Shown: positions 1-12,279, counted from the stretch's first letter. The stretch is 64,000 nt of DNA from Nemophila menziesii (GCA_029959085.1 JARWIR010000031.1:1054001-1118000); one strand, 5' to 3'. Numbers and translations are program-made. The notes: a model not told the origin generated them from the letters alone.

Positions 1-1009
1 TGAATCCTTTTTGGCCTTCTATCCTTGAATTAACTATATCCTTCTTATCCAAATTTTTAGCCTTTAAGCCTTTCTTTTGTCGCCAAGTTATAAGTCAATA
101 TCCATTTAGATTGTTAGGCATGACCATATGACCCGCACTTGAATCACGATCCTGAGACTTCCTGTCTTGAGCTTGAGTTTGGGGTGGTGGGTCCACTATA
201 TGTGAATTACATTGGGTTGGGATTTTTGGAGCTTATTAATTGTGCTCGTTCTATATATTGATGCTGATTCACAAGTTTATATTATAACCCTTTGTCGGGG
301 TAATAGTGAATGGAAAAGAAGCTACGAGCTAAAGTTATGAAAATGCATAACTTATAAAAAATAGCATGATATCTCAACATTAAAAATAGAGTCATGACTA
401 TAGAAAATAAAAAAAAAGAGAATGATTTTAGAAGAATATATATTCGGACCGGCAAAGTGGAATTTTATGTGAATCATCTTTAGTGCTTATTGGGTTAATT
501 CAGGGACGCTACGTTAGCGTGTCAACTGGGTTGAGTGAGAACATATTCGAGTGTAAACTCAAACTCTTGGACAGTTTGTTGATGGTAATTGAGGAGAGAG
601 CCAAAATCTTACTTCAAATTTACCAAATATACATACCATACCGTCCTTGAGTCTACGCTAAAACCGTAAAGACCTTGTGATTCCTAGATGCACAGTGAGT
701 CAATAGGGAGTATCCTAAGTGGATTGTTCAAAGCAATTAAAGATCGAGGAACACCCTATAGCCACCATCTTGAGATAAGTAATAAGCGTAACCTTCTAGC
801 ATTGTGAAATTAACTTTGGATTGATATTATTTTGTATTTGATTTTGCACAATAAGTGTATGTGTATATTAATTCCTAGATGAGATTATATGAGATTCGTT
901 TAAGCTGTGCTTTAGGAATATTTTCTAGATTCTACCTTCTGCATTCACCTAAAAGGCCTTTGTTTTAATTTTACTTTGTTGGGACGACAAAGGTTTGAGT
1001 TGGGGGTAT
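1..1009 (+). mobile_element. Gypsy-like LTR retrotransposon, 3' internal (untranslated) region
   Basis: This stretch has no long open frame. It ends in a purine-rich tract with a G run (about 991-1006) three bases before the TG that opens the LTR at 1010, which is the usual polypurine-tract/3' LTR arrangement. It is therefore the 3' non-coding part of an LTR element whose gag-pol lies left of the window, or was lost. Orientation is inferred from the tract-then-LTR order. Superfamily (Gypsy/Ty3) is inferred from the large LTR and its general look, not from a protein domain. Confidence 0.65.
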
Positions 1010-2762
1010 TGATGTCTCCCTATTTGATCTAAATATTAGCCCTCTGGAGATATCATTTTAGGTGAATTATTGACTTATTAGCTAGACTTTCATGCATATT
1101 TCGTAATATTTCACTTTCTCCCCTTGGAATTAGACTATTTGCATTTTTAGAGCTTTTGTGCGTTAATTTGATTCTTTTTAGTGCAAAGTTAGCATGTTCT
1201 TAAATTTAAATACAAGGTGGAGAAGTGAGAATTAGAGTCTTAGCTTATTTGTAGTGTGTTAGGAAGTATTTCTAGTCGAGTTTCTAATTTTAGAGTGCAC
1301 TTTCCTATTTCTAGTCTTGAATTATTGATTTATTATTTTTTAAAGCATATGCGGTTTAATTATTTATTTAATGTGAAAATTTAAAAGATATATGATAATT
1401 CATTAGAGACCAAGTCAAGTCTAAGAAGGAAGGAAAAGATATTTACATGGAAATAAGAAGATTAAGGAAGGATATATGCAAAGAAGAAAAAGATAAAGCT
1501 ACCTTATGAATCTGAAATTCCAGCCACGTTTTAAATACGAGTCCATAACATAAGATTAGCTAGGAATTTGGGAGAATGGCCTGCACCACTGGAAAGAGCT
1601 TTCCGAGACAATCGGTTTCGACTATTGGAACGCCTCAAACAGATAAGTATTGAGAGAGATATGACCAAAACAAATCAGCAGCATAATCTTACCTTTCCTA
1701 GATTTTAGGGTTACGAATTAAAGAATTCTTGACTTGTTTTCCACTCCAAGTAAATTCGACCTAGGGCTTTATAACACCTATAAATACACCCCTTAACATC
1801 CTCTTTTACAAACACTTCATATAATTATCAAAGAGGCTTAAGGATTCAAGTCAGAGCAAGCAGGAAGGAAGAAAGCTAAGAGCTGGAGCAGTCATCTTCT
1901 CCAATTCAAGGTCAAACCCAACCTCTTCATTAGGTTTTTTTTTTTTTTTCGTAAAACATTATGTCTTTTAATTTCATTGTTTTAGTTTTATTTTCCGTTA
2001 TGAGCTAAACTTCTTAAGTGCTTGAGAATCGCTATATGGGTTGAACCTTAATTTATTTAATTGATGTTTTCTGATTTGAGATTTTTATAATTTAAATCGA
2101 ATTGAGGAATTTAACATTTTTTATTATCGTAAAGTTTGAGTAATTAGGCTATTCACTTTCATGGGGAAGTGATCATCTTGACGGGGGGTTTAATTACAGA
2201 CAAAGGTAATAAACGTAAGATAAAAATTATTGATCTTGACGGACTTAGTTAATCTTATAGCCAATTGGGTAGAGAACTTGACATTCAAAGGTGGATTATG
2301 ATCGCCCTTGCGGGGTTTTGTAACATCTAAGAATATCTCCTAAGTCCACCCTGACGGGGGTTAGGAGAATCTAGAATCCCGACTATTACTAGTTACTGAT
2401 TTGTCCCTTAGAAGAAGCATTTATTAAGTTTATTTTGGTAAAACCTAGCATGACTCATGTACTATTCTCTCATTCTTTCGTATCTTCATATTTATTTTCT
2501 TGCATTATTTTTAATTTAGATTAATATTTTAATTTATTTGCAATTTAGTTCTTAAACAAAAACCAAACAAAACTCTATTTCTTTTACTTTTATTTGTCAT
2601 TCACGCAACTATTTACATTTATTGCATAACACTTTAGTCTTACCTAATCCGTCCCTGAGATCGAAATCCAGTTTACTGAATATTACTTGGACGACCTGTA
2701 TACTTGCGGTACGTGTGTTTCCTTTTTAGGTGTGATTATTTAGAACACACTAGGAGAAACCA
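1010..2762 (+). mobile_element. 3' LTR of the Gypsy-like retrotransposon
   Basis: The LTR opens with TGATGTCTCC at 1010 and closes with GAAACCA at 2762. The closing CA is placed by comparison with uninterrupted kinase copies: from 2763 (GTAAATCGGG) the sequence matches the kinase tail at 12751, and before it the match stops abruptly. Length is about 1.75 kb. A TATA box (TATAAATA) sits at 1779-1786, with the start of transcription expected shortly after. A T-run occurs at about 1935-1950. The predicted 5-bp target duplication would be GTAAA (2763-2767), with its partner left of the window. The matching 5' LTR is not visible, so intactness is unknown. Confidence 0.7.
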
Positions 2763-2890
2763 GTAAATCGGGAAATTCATCTTCGATTATGAGGTATTCG
2801 AATGAGATATTTCCAAAACCGTTGGATGACAATGATGTTGTGGATAGAACGATGATTCAGTGATATGATGATTATAAATTCTTTGTTAAT
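2763..2890 (+). pseudogene. C-terminal tail of LRR receptor-like kinase, interrupted by the LTR
   Basis: The sequence from 2763 is homologous to the end of the kinase fragments at 12751-12866, 27702-27825 and 58784-58907. Here the frame is open to a TGA at 2861-2863 and includes the tail motifs SGNSSS, RYSNEIFPKPLD and NDVVDRTMIQ. The other copies have a stop right after KLLD, so this is the best-preserved tail in the window. It matches the Ser-rich end of At2g16250-like plant receptor kinases. The retrotransposon replaces everything upstream, so this is a disrupted 3' end. Whether the rest of the gene lies left of the element cannot be seen. Confidence 0.7.
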
Positions 2891-3047
2891 AATCAGTGAC
2901 TTCCTTGTCAAGTGTTGTTATTATTTGGGGTGTTTGGATAGCAGTTAAAAGGTTAATGGAATGGGAATACTGAATGGGCAAGTGAGATTTGTTTGGGTGT
3001 TGGAATTTGAACCAACACATAGGTGGTTGGATAGCTAATGGGGTTCT

Positions 3048-3160
3048 TCTTTCTTCTTTCTTCTTTCTTCTTCATCTGTTTTGTTTCTGGAAAAATGTTA
3101 ATTATAGTTGATTTCAAGCTCTCTCTCACACACACACACACACACTCTCTCTCTCTCTCT
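3048..3160. repeat. Simple repeats (TTCTTTC)n and (CT)n(CA)n(CT)n
   Basis: A TTC/TTTC-rich run lies at about 3048-3075 and a CT-CA-CT dinucleotide block at about 3119-3160. The later units have only short TTC runs at the equivalent place, and most of the CA/CT expansion is private to unit a1. Confidence 0.85.
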
Positions 3161-3357
3161 TCTAAATTAGGAGGAGAACAAACATTTTATTTTCAGTTTT
3201 GTGAATTAACTTAGTTACTAAAATTGAAATTCAACAATTCCCATCATGTATGAGGGAATTTGGTTGAAAGTGTTCATTTTTATTGCTATCTTGGTAGTGG
3301 TTTGGTGTGAAGGGTTATGGTGGTGCAATATAATAGGTTTGTGGTTTAGTACTTCTT

Positions 3358-3392
3358 TCATTATCATTACTATTATTTCTATTATTATTATC
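3358..3392. repeat. ATT-type microsatellite, unit a1
   Basis: Imperfect trinucleotide tract. The same locus in the other units is 13294-13345, 18381-18442, 28256-28305, 33294-33329, 41391-41429, 49501-49550 and 59338-59387. In the a-front units 18381, 33294, 41391 and 49501 it is a (TAA)n(TTA)n inverted pair that could fold on itself, and copy number differs between units. Confidence 0.8.
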
Positions 3393-3783
3393 TAGTGATA
3401 TAGTTTTTGCACCTATTTTTCAATGCTGGCTTGTCTCTTTTTCAAAACCTCCTTCCAAAGAAAAAAGAATTCTTGTCACTAAGGATATAAATGAGAAACT
3501 CTTTAGAACTCATTAATTTATAAATAATTTTAATATCTAACTTAAGATTCTTTTAAACAGAGTTTGATTCAAGGTTTGTTTAAACTGAGTTCGGTTCAAG
3601 CTTTGTATGAACTGAGTTTACTCATTTATATTATGAATTATGAATTAATATTTTATTTATATGTAAATATATTAATGAATTTCAAATATTAAAAGAATTT
3701 TATAATTTCTTAAGATTTTAATTTCCTTATTAATACTGAACTTCTTATTATAGATTATATATTTCATACATTATCAATTGTCC

Positions 3784-4125
3784 AAGGAAGTTTCGCTTCA
3801 CCATTTAAAAAACAATTTTTTGTGAATTTCGAGTTTAGTTCGTAACTAGATCTTTAAGAGAATTTAAACAAACAACCTAGAACATCTTACGTGTCTTCAA
3901 GGAAATTTCACTTTACCATTTAGAAGCAAATTATTCGTGAGCATGTCGAGTTTGGTTCAAAAAGGATGAAGTTAAACAAACAATCTAGAACATCTTACAT
4001 GTGTTTAAGGAAGTTCTGCTTCACCATTTAAGAAACAAATATCTATGAACAACTCGAGTTTGGTTCGAAAAAAGACCTTTTGGAGAAGTTAAACAAACAA
4101 GCTAGAACATCTTACTTACGTGAGT
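3784..4125. repeat. ~110-bp minisatellite, 3 copies, unit a1
   Basis: Three tandem copies begin at about 3784, 3899 and 4007. Each has the order AAGGAAGTTTCGCTTCACC, a TTTAAGAAACAA stretch, TCGAGTTTGGTTC, an AAAAAGA-CTTTTGGAGAAG stretch, and AACAAACAAGCTAGAACATC. Copies differ by substitutions and small indels. The same three-copy block is found in every unit, so it predates the a/b split. Confidence 0.85.
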
Positions 4126-5439
4126 TCGAATCTGTTTCGAGAAATTAATATAATCTTGCACATCTAGTTTTCGATACAACTTGTTTACAACCACCATGGA
4201 TAGAGCACCAAGTATGTTCAGGCGACCACCTGTATTTATTTTGACTTTTCTTCTCTAAAAACACCATTATCTCATCTCACTTTTTATTTCTCTACAATCC
4301 TATAAAAAGTTGCACCCCTTGATGTTATAATTATAAAATTTAATATCGATAGGTGGAGCTTATAAGTCTTTTCCATTGGTTTCTTTATATATCCAAAAGT
4401 GAAATATTGTGATTTATTGAAGCAAAAATCTATTATCCATACATATCTAGATTTTTTGTTAGTCTTTGATCAAAGGCTTTAGTTAGAGCGTGAGCCAACT
4501 TTCATGGCGGTTTCTATTGGGCATTGGGAGTGATATAATTGACAAAACTTATACGTTTATTCTCCGCATGTCATAAATTGTCATAATTAATATAATAGTA
4601 AAAAAATCATTCTCTACAGGGAATTTAAAATTAATATAAAGTGTTCAACTAGTGTAATAATATAAATAACAAGTAAAATATAGCAATTAATGAGTATGCA
4701 TTAGATAAAGCTCAGATTGAATTATTATGCAAATGTTGTATTCTAATTAAGGGGAATTTAATTAAACCTATTAGTCGGGATTCAAATATCCACCTAAGTC
4801 TCATTCATGTACGCTATGAGGCTATCTCTTAAACTTAGATACCTTTACCGACTGATCCTAAGTCTAGTAAGAGTGATAGATTCTAACCCCATATTAGATA
4901 TTTTGGTACAAAATTGTATATATTTCAGTTCATATACATCATCCTGGGTGATAGTCCAAGTTCTATGGCAATTCATGATGGGTAATTTGTATGGAATTGA
5001 TATACTATACTTAAGATATGTATATATTCAGTGGCTATCAATCAATTCGATCAATTAATCTTAATATCAAAATCATCAAATAATTATAAGCGAATAGTAC
5101 GATACACAAAGTAGTAATCCAAGCTACAAACATGTTTAGCTCATTTTGAGCTTGATAAATTACGAACTAAATTTTTTATTTAATAATTATTACAAAATGA
5201 TTCTAGAAGATAGTATGGTTGACCTCTCAATAATGAATAGGAGGTTGGCACCTAGGAAAAATTCGTTTGTCCACAAAATTGCTCTTGTCAAAGCAGATCC
5301 CTATTCACTTCATCATTGAACCTACCTTTTCTGAAGTTCCTTCTAATTCTATCCAAAAACTGCAATCAAATCTTGTTAAGTCTAGCTCTCATGTATTTTG
5401 AACCGAATTGCTCACTTAGATCCATTTCCTCTTCCCTCT

Positions 5440-5812
5440 CTTGAATATTTGTATTAATTACTCCTGCAATATAAAATTACAGATTGTAATAAAAACTCTT
5501 AATTTGTGGTATAAAGTACTTAAACATAAAAAAGTAACAAAAAAAGTAGCACCCAAAATCATACCTTTTCCACGTGTTTATTCGGACTCCCTCCCCTCTA
5601 ACATCTCTCTCCTCATTCCTCTCTTGAATATTTTTACTAATTACTCATGTAATACAAAATTATATATTGTGATAAAAACTTTTAGTTTGTGGTATAAAGT
5701 ACTTAAGCATATACATATTACAAAAATAGTAGCACTCAAAACCAGATCCTTGTCTCGTGTTGATTCGGATCCTTTGAATCTTTTATGCGATGATGAACCA
5801 CACTTCTTTTGA
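5440..5812 (+). repeat. ~185-bp segment duplicated in tandem
   Basis: Positions 5440-5600 and 5623-5790 are two diverged copies of the same segment. Each begins with TCTTGAATATTT and runs through the AATACAAAATTA-type stretch, TGTGGTATAAAGTACTTAA, GTAGCACCCAAAATC and CGTGTTGATTCGGA. An open frame runs through both copies in a1 and ends with the residues RVDSDPLNLLCDDEPHFF. The frame is broken in other units (for example 15421-15800, 20545-20930, 38450-38830, 51655-52040, 61465-61850), so protein coding is doubtful. The end of the second copy could be a relic exon. Confidence 0.7.
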
Positions 5813-5836
5813 TTGATTTTATTATTTGCCAACTTT

Positions 5837-5968
5837 ATGAAGATAGCAATTTTAGGATGGACATTAGTAGCAGGTACTATGTTACTTATGCTTTCAATGC
5901 CTATGGTTGCTCCCTTACCGCATCTTAGTCCATGTAGTCATACAAATGTAAAAGTGCGTAAACACTAA
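5837..5968 (+). other. Short ORF (43 aa) resembling a secreted peptide precursor, unit a1
   Basis: The ATG at 5837 opens a frame with a signal-peptide look: MKIAILG, then a hydrophobic core (TLVAGTMLLMLSMP), then PLPHLSPCSH. It stops at 5966-5968. It is the diverged ortholog of the 48-residue ORFs in a2, copies 3 and 4, and a5. No family was recognised and no splice structure proven. It may be an exon of a lost gene or a chance frame. Confidence 0.25.
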
Positions 5969-7124
5969 AAGTGCATAAAAATTCTCTCTTCCATCTATAA
6001 ATGAATGCTCACGATGCACCTGACAAATATAAAATTTAAACAATTTTAGACAAACATCCTAAACTAAAGGATTAGATAAAAAATGATATATGAGAGTGTT
6101 TAAATTAGAGGACGACAGCTATGAAACCAACATATATCCACAAGACCTCTGACATAGATCTGATATTGCTTCTGAATCAGATTTAGGCTAATTAATTCAA
6201 TTTAATTATATTCTAAAGTTCTAAATATAAATAATGAATTAATTTAATCATTTAAACAAAAGTAAATGTCACTGATTTGGCAATGGTATCGTAATATCTA
6301 AGATTAATGACCATTTTATACTCATTGTGATCATAAGACATCGTTTAATGTGATTGTAGATGCTTGAAGTGAAATTCTAAAACAAGAGATGCAATTAAAG
6401 ATGGCGAATGAAGAAGAATAAAAAAGGAAAAATCTTTTATAGCCCCTAATCCCCCAAAACTAAGGTTACAACCCAAGTGATTTGTATTTTTTTATGCAAT
6501 ATTATTACTACAACTTTAAATTTCCTTTCTTAAATAATTATGTCTAAAGAAATGTAGGCAATGCTTAAAAGTAATCAAAACATGTACGTACAACAATTGA
6601 AAACAAAAAAATCTTTAACAAAATAAAAAATGACAAATATTCATATTTTAACACATTATAATTAAAATCTTACTGCTCCACAAGATTATTTTTTATTTTC
6701 AAAATAATAAAATAATAAAAATAATTTAGAACATGGAAATAAGAAAATCCACCTCTCCAATGAAGGTTTGGGATTTATACATATACTCTATATTTGAAAT
6801 GTAATGACCACATATCATTTGATACGCTAACCATTAAAAATAGATCTTGGTTAGAAATGGGAGGCCTAGACCAAGGCGGTCAAGAAAAAAAAACATTATA
6901 CAAATAAAGAGGAGGATATAGGCTTTTGATAGAAATGGATAGGTAGAATAGAATGGAAGAAGTCATTTTTAGAGAGTAGAAAATAGACGGAAGTGTCAAT
7001 AATGGTATGGTCTTTTGTATGTGTTTATGTAAAATTGAAGACTGACTATTAGGTTTTGAATAATGATGTGTGATATTTTGTAGGCTAGCAATATTGGGTT
7101 TCATCAAACAGGGTAAAATATATT

Positions 7125-7147
7125 AGGCCCAATATTAACTTGGGCCT
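7125..7147. other. Inverted repeat AGGCCCAA...TTGGGCCT
   Basis: Perfect 8-bp arms at 7125-7132 and 7140-7147 with a 7-bp spacer. Each arm contains a site II-type GGCCCA motif, a known promoter element of plant housekeeping genes. The a2 (22155-22177) and a5 (near 53260-53282) versions keep only shorter arms. Confidence 0.6.
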
Positions 7148-7192
7148 CCCCGTTAACTATGAAAATCCGACCATATTAAAAAAAACTAATAT

Positions 7193-7217
7193 ATATGCTG
7201 AAATTTTTTCAGCATAT
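7193..7217. other. 11-bp perfect hairpin (ATATGCTGAAA / TTTCAGCATAT)
   Basis: Arms at 7193-7203 and 7207-7217 with a TTT loop. The a2 copy (22250-22274) keeps perfect pairing although its loop reads TAT. The a5 copy (53355-53379) keeps a 9-bp stem. It is deleted in the 8.1-kb units and has no counterpart in b. Confidence 0.7.
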
Positions 7218-7812
7218 GTTTAATTTATTTGAGCCAAACATTTTATGTATGCTTCTTCTTTCTCTCATCCTTCTGGGTTTTTTTCTATTTTTCATCTTTC
7301 TCAAAAATAAACCCTACTCCATCTAATTATTTATTATTTTCTAATACTTTATTAGCCTAAATATGAAATTATAATATGTTCATTTTGCTTATACACACCC
7401 TTTTGTGGTTGCCGTTTTTTATGAATTCATTCATATGTTGTTGTATGGATTTAGTATGATTTAACATGTATATTTAGCTAAATACTCAAGGAAGATTCTG
7501 TTCGAAAAATCTAACAATATCACTATAAAAGTAAAAAATTGATTTCATATAAATTTAAAAGAAATAATTTTCAATTAAAAGTGATACTACACTATTACAA
7601 GAAACTGAAAACTTCAAAACATACACGATAATTCAAGAAAATAACGGTTACACGGTATTAAAAATTGCGTTAAAAGGATATTCCGGTCATGCCGGTATCT
7701 CTAACAGAAGTTTGGCTCTAGTAATATCAAAATATTATATGAGAGGAGAGTAGAGAGTAGTATTTTCTTTTCTGAATTCTTAATTTTGTTTATATTTTAT
7801 TATATATGCCCC

Positions 7813-7979
7813 CTAGAATAGTTTTTCTATTCTCTCTAGAATAGTATTTTCATTCTCTTTAGACTTGTTTTTTCTATTCTCTATAGAATAATTTTTTCTA
7901 TTCTTTCTAGAATAGTTTTTTCTATTCTCTCTATAATAGTTTTTTCATTCTCTCAAGAATTGTTTTTCCTCCTCTCTAG
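7813..7979. repeat. ~24-bp palindromic minisatellite, unit a1
   Basis: About seven units of the type CTAGAATAGTTTTTTCTATT-CTCT. AGAATAG and CTATTCT within a unit are reverse complements around a T-run, so the array is a chain of potential hairpins. It lies at the left edge of the ~4-kb block present in a but absent from b. Confidence 0.85.
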
Positions 7980-8099
7980 AAATGCAAATGTAAGTGACAA
8001 AGTCATTATTTATAGAAGCAATGGCAAGAAAAAAAACTATCACATAAATGTTCATCAATGGCCGGTGATAAATGCTTTTCAATGCTTGACTAATCCTTG

Positions 8100-9006
8100 G
8101 TAACTTCTGTGGCAGCTGAAATAAAGAGACATTAAGTCGTCATCAAGATAACGAATTCATGTTATATTAAATAATTCCCAATGGGTTTTTCCCGAATTCT
8201 AACATGAGACTATTAGTACACACACAGTCTTTTCCATATTTCACAAGAGGATGAAAAGATTAATAGAATAAATTGTCTTTTATTTAATAATTCCAACAGT
8301 TTCTGTTTCTTCCTCTTTTCACGTTTTAGATCTAATTTATACTTACTAATGTTTTGTATTTTGTTTTTCTTCCCGCTCCGTTTATTTTTTAGCTTTATTT
8401 TCTTAGGTGAGCAAAGTCTTCTAACTTATTCTTAATTTGTTTTTAGTTGTTACTTTTCTTTCATATGTTTGTTTGTTCAAAAAATTATTTATTAATTTCT
8501 TTTTTAATTTTGAAATAGTTTGATTTGTGATTTTGAAATAGTTTTTTCTGATATCCAAAGTGTTTAATTTCTGTTTCCAAAGTATTATTTAAGGGCATAC
8601 ATTTTTGCATTTACTCTGAATAATTGGTCCATGGATCTAACCGTTGAAATATTCATTATCGAATGTCTATGACAATTATGCATTAGGAACATATTTCTTA
8701 GGTATTACATTAAACTTTAACTCTTTGTTTACTATTTTGTGGTGTTTGTAATCTTTCGAGATCTTTTTTGGCTTTTTAACTTGAGAATTTATGGTTGCAT
8801 TGGGGATTAAAAGAGGAGACAATTTTTTAGTATATTGTGTTGAAAGGGTGATAACACAAATAATGAAATATAAGACAAAAAGAAATTAGTTAGATTTTAT
8901 TCTGAAAATGTAAACCAATGGAGACGTATTAATGGTAGTAAAAAAAAGCTTGACAACATGGAGTTTAATTAATTTCCACATTCTAAGTAAACTTTTGTCC
9001 GAATTA
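8100..9006. other. Non-coding flank left of the solo LTR, unit a1
   Basis: AT- and T-rich sequence with no frame of note. It is nearly identical in a2 (about 23130-24046) and a5 (about 54240-55151). Near 8090 the identity between a1 and later a units jumps from clearly diverged to nearly identical, and about 20 bp present in a2 near 23110-23140 is missing in a1. Confidence 0.6.
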
Positions 9007-9011
9007 ATATG

Positions 9012-10213
<1,202 letters not shown>

Positions 10214-10414
10214 ATATGGTCAGGATCTTTTATATTATTTGTCGTTGTTAGTTTTGGTCTCCAACCGGGTCAATGTGATTTCTAATTTCAGATTGAGTTT
10301 TAGAACATGAGGTTGAGTTTGTTAAGTTTATCACATATATTGGTTAATTTTATTTACTTTGTACTTACAGTTTGTAATTATTACTTTCTCTATTTTTTGT
10401 GAACTCTTTTTTAG

Positions 10415-10479
10415 GGGATTTGAGTTGAAATTACTGGAAATGTTGGATAAATCTCAATCAGAATGTTCAGTAATTATAG
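10415..10479 (+). other. Exon-like 65-bp block, unit a1
   Basis: A T-rich tract ending in AG (10413-10414) precedes, and GTAATC (10480 on) follows, a stretch open in the frame GFELKLLEMLDKSQSECSVI. The same arrangement is in a2 (25372-25436) and a5 (56501-56565). It reads like an internal exon of a captured or degraded gene. The product is not recognised and no neighbouring exon was found. Confidence 0.3.
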
Positions 10480-10880
10480 GTAATCCCTTCCTCATTATCA
10501 TTATATTTATTAACATGTATTTGGTATCCATTAGTAGTTGCATACGTGTTTGAAGCACAATCTGATTATGAGGTATTGTTGGGTTTCTGGAATTTTCGGG
10601 TCATTTTCCAACAATGTCCGAGACCCGTGAAAGTGTATATTACACGAGGCATGTGATGATTTAAAATTAATTTTGTGAATGTACTTCAAATGACATGTAT
10701 TTTGTTGAACTTAGTATTTTGTATGATTTATATAAGTGTTATTAAAAATATCCAGATAAAGTAACCTTGGGTAAACTTGGGGTTAACTCAAGATAACCCG
10801 AGGGTATGATAAATATATAACCTACCCTTAATTTTGAAAAATTGTAGACCCGACTACATTACCCTACCCTTATCAAAGAC

Positions 10881-10917
10881 CCTAACCCGGGTTAAACCCA
10901 GCCCGTGCACACCTCTA
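10881..10917 (-). mobile_element. Degenerate hAT-like/MITE end
   Basis: The sequence ends GCCCGTGCACACCTCTA; its reverse complement starts TAGAGGTGTGCACGGGC, resembling the TAGRGGTGT ends of widespread non-autonomous hAT elements. No opposite end was found on the left, so it is truncated. Copies end near 25874 and 57003. Confidence 0.35.
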
Positions 10918-11639
10918 ATATATTGTAGTTAAACGTGATTAGATATTACGATGTCATGATTACAAATTCATAAATAAAAAAAACCGTATATCTCTTTCAT
11001 GTAGTTTTTCCTTTTCAAATAAACTTTAAGTTATATCATTTTTGTGATAACATTATTAGAATTAAAAATACTAAATGTTTTTTTATTTTGTTGTAGTAAA
11101 ATATATTATGTATTTTTATTTATTTTCAATTTTCTAAATTTCTAAATTTATGGTGGACGATTATGCGTACGTTGTTGATGGTGTGGTTGTTTACCCAAAT
11201 GGTTAACATTTTCCTAACTTTATTTTTGTATTAGGTTAATGGTCAAGTGATTGATGTGTTTTCTTGGTAAAGGTTTGGTACAATAGGTTTGGTGTCTTTT
11301 CTTGTCGGTTATTTAAACTACTGAGACTATCGTCCCTAACTTATCTTATTCCAACGCTTAAAAAATAGAAAATCCTATCAGAAGACCCCTACAAACTCGT
11401 AGCCCTCGAACTAGCAAACTTTGGTAAGATATTAGCTCGCATGTACATGCATATTGGGATCTGATGAAAGGATGCATGACCGTTTCGTTCTTTATTGCTT
11501 AAAGTAGCGAAAATCCCAAATAATTTCATTGTTATTATCTAATGGAATAATTTTTATACTTTCTCTTCAGTTCCTAGAATCTTTTTACAAAAATAATCTT
11601 TCTCTTTTTTTATTGTAAAAACAATCCTTGTTGTCGACA

Positions 11640-11960
11640 TGGATGGTGCACCCTTAATGTGCATATTGTTTTATTTTTCTTACCTATAAACACCAAATTA
11701 TCATTTAACTTTTCATTTATCTACATTTATTATAGAAATGTAACTTAAGTATCCATGGATGGAGTTGTAGCAACATATTCCACCGGTTTCTCTATATACC
11801 AAAAGAAAGATAATGATTTCATGAAGAAGAAACCTTTTGTCCATGCACACACATACACACATATTATTACTCTAAGATGTAAAGTGAGAGTTCTTGTTAG
11901 AGTCAAGTTAGTCTCTTTCACTTTCTATCATTAGTCTAATAACAAACAAATCTAAAAAAA
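11640..11960. repeat. Second, diverged copy of the 4190-4500 block within unit a
   Basis: The motifs CATGGAT-G-GCACC, AAACACCA-TATC, TTTATCTACA and TTTCTCTATATACCAAAAG occur in the same order here and at about 4195-4400. The unit thus contains an older internal duplication. Unit b has the corresponding pair at about 14105-14340 and from 17517. Counterparts in a2 and a5: about 26590-26910 and 57670-57990. Confidence 0.55.
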
Positions 11961-12279
11961 TTTAACATGTTTAATACTAAATCGTTGATTTATATTTGAA
12001 ATCAAATGTACCGTATATACTTACTATTATCGAATATATACATATATATATAGTATTATAAATATATATTTGTAAAATATTTATAGACATAAATATAAAA
12101 ATTTACATTGATTCATGACAATATTAGATCTATAATATCAATTATTATAGATATAAATATAATGAAATAAATCTTAAGTTTAAAACAAAAAATAGTTAAA
12201 TAATAAGGTGATTTACTTATGAAGTTCATAATCCAATAATCCCTAATGCTACATGTGCGTATGATGTGTATTGTTTTAG

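Larger units (their letters stand above)
10219..11640. other. Non-coding flank right of the solo LTR, unit a1
   Basis: Continuation of the ~4-kb block present in a but not b. It contains a 65-bp exon-like segment and a degenerate hAT-like end, listed separately. Otherwise it is AT-rich with no gene seen. Counterparts: about 25176-26590 and 56305-57670. Confidence 0.5.

Noticed and set aside
3784..4125. CRISPR-like array
   Set aside because: The repeats are contiguous ~110-bp minisatellite copies without unique spacers, in a plant genome context.
5441..5812. 123-codon frame in unit a1
   Set aside because: Open only because two copies of a ~185-bp segment happen to be in frame; the frame is broken in the other units.
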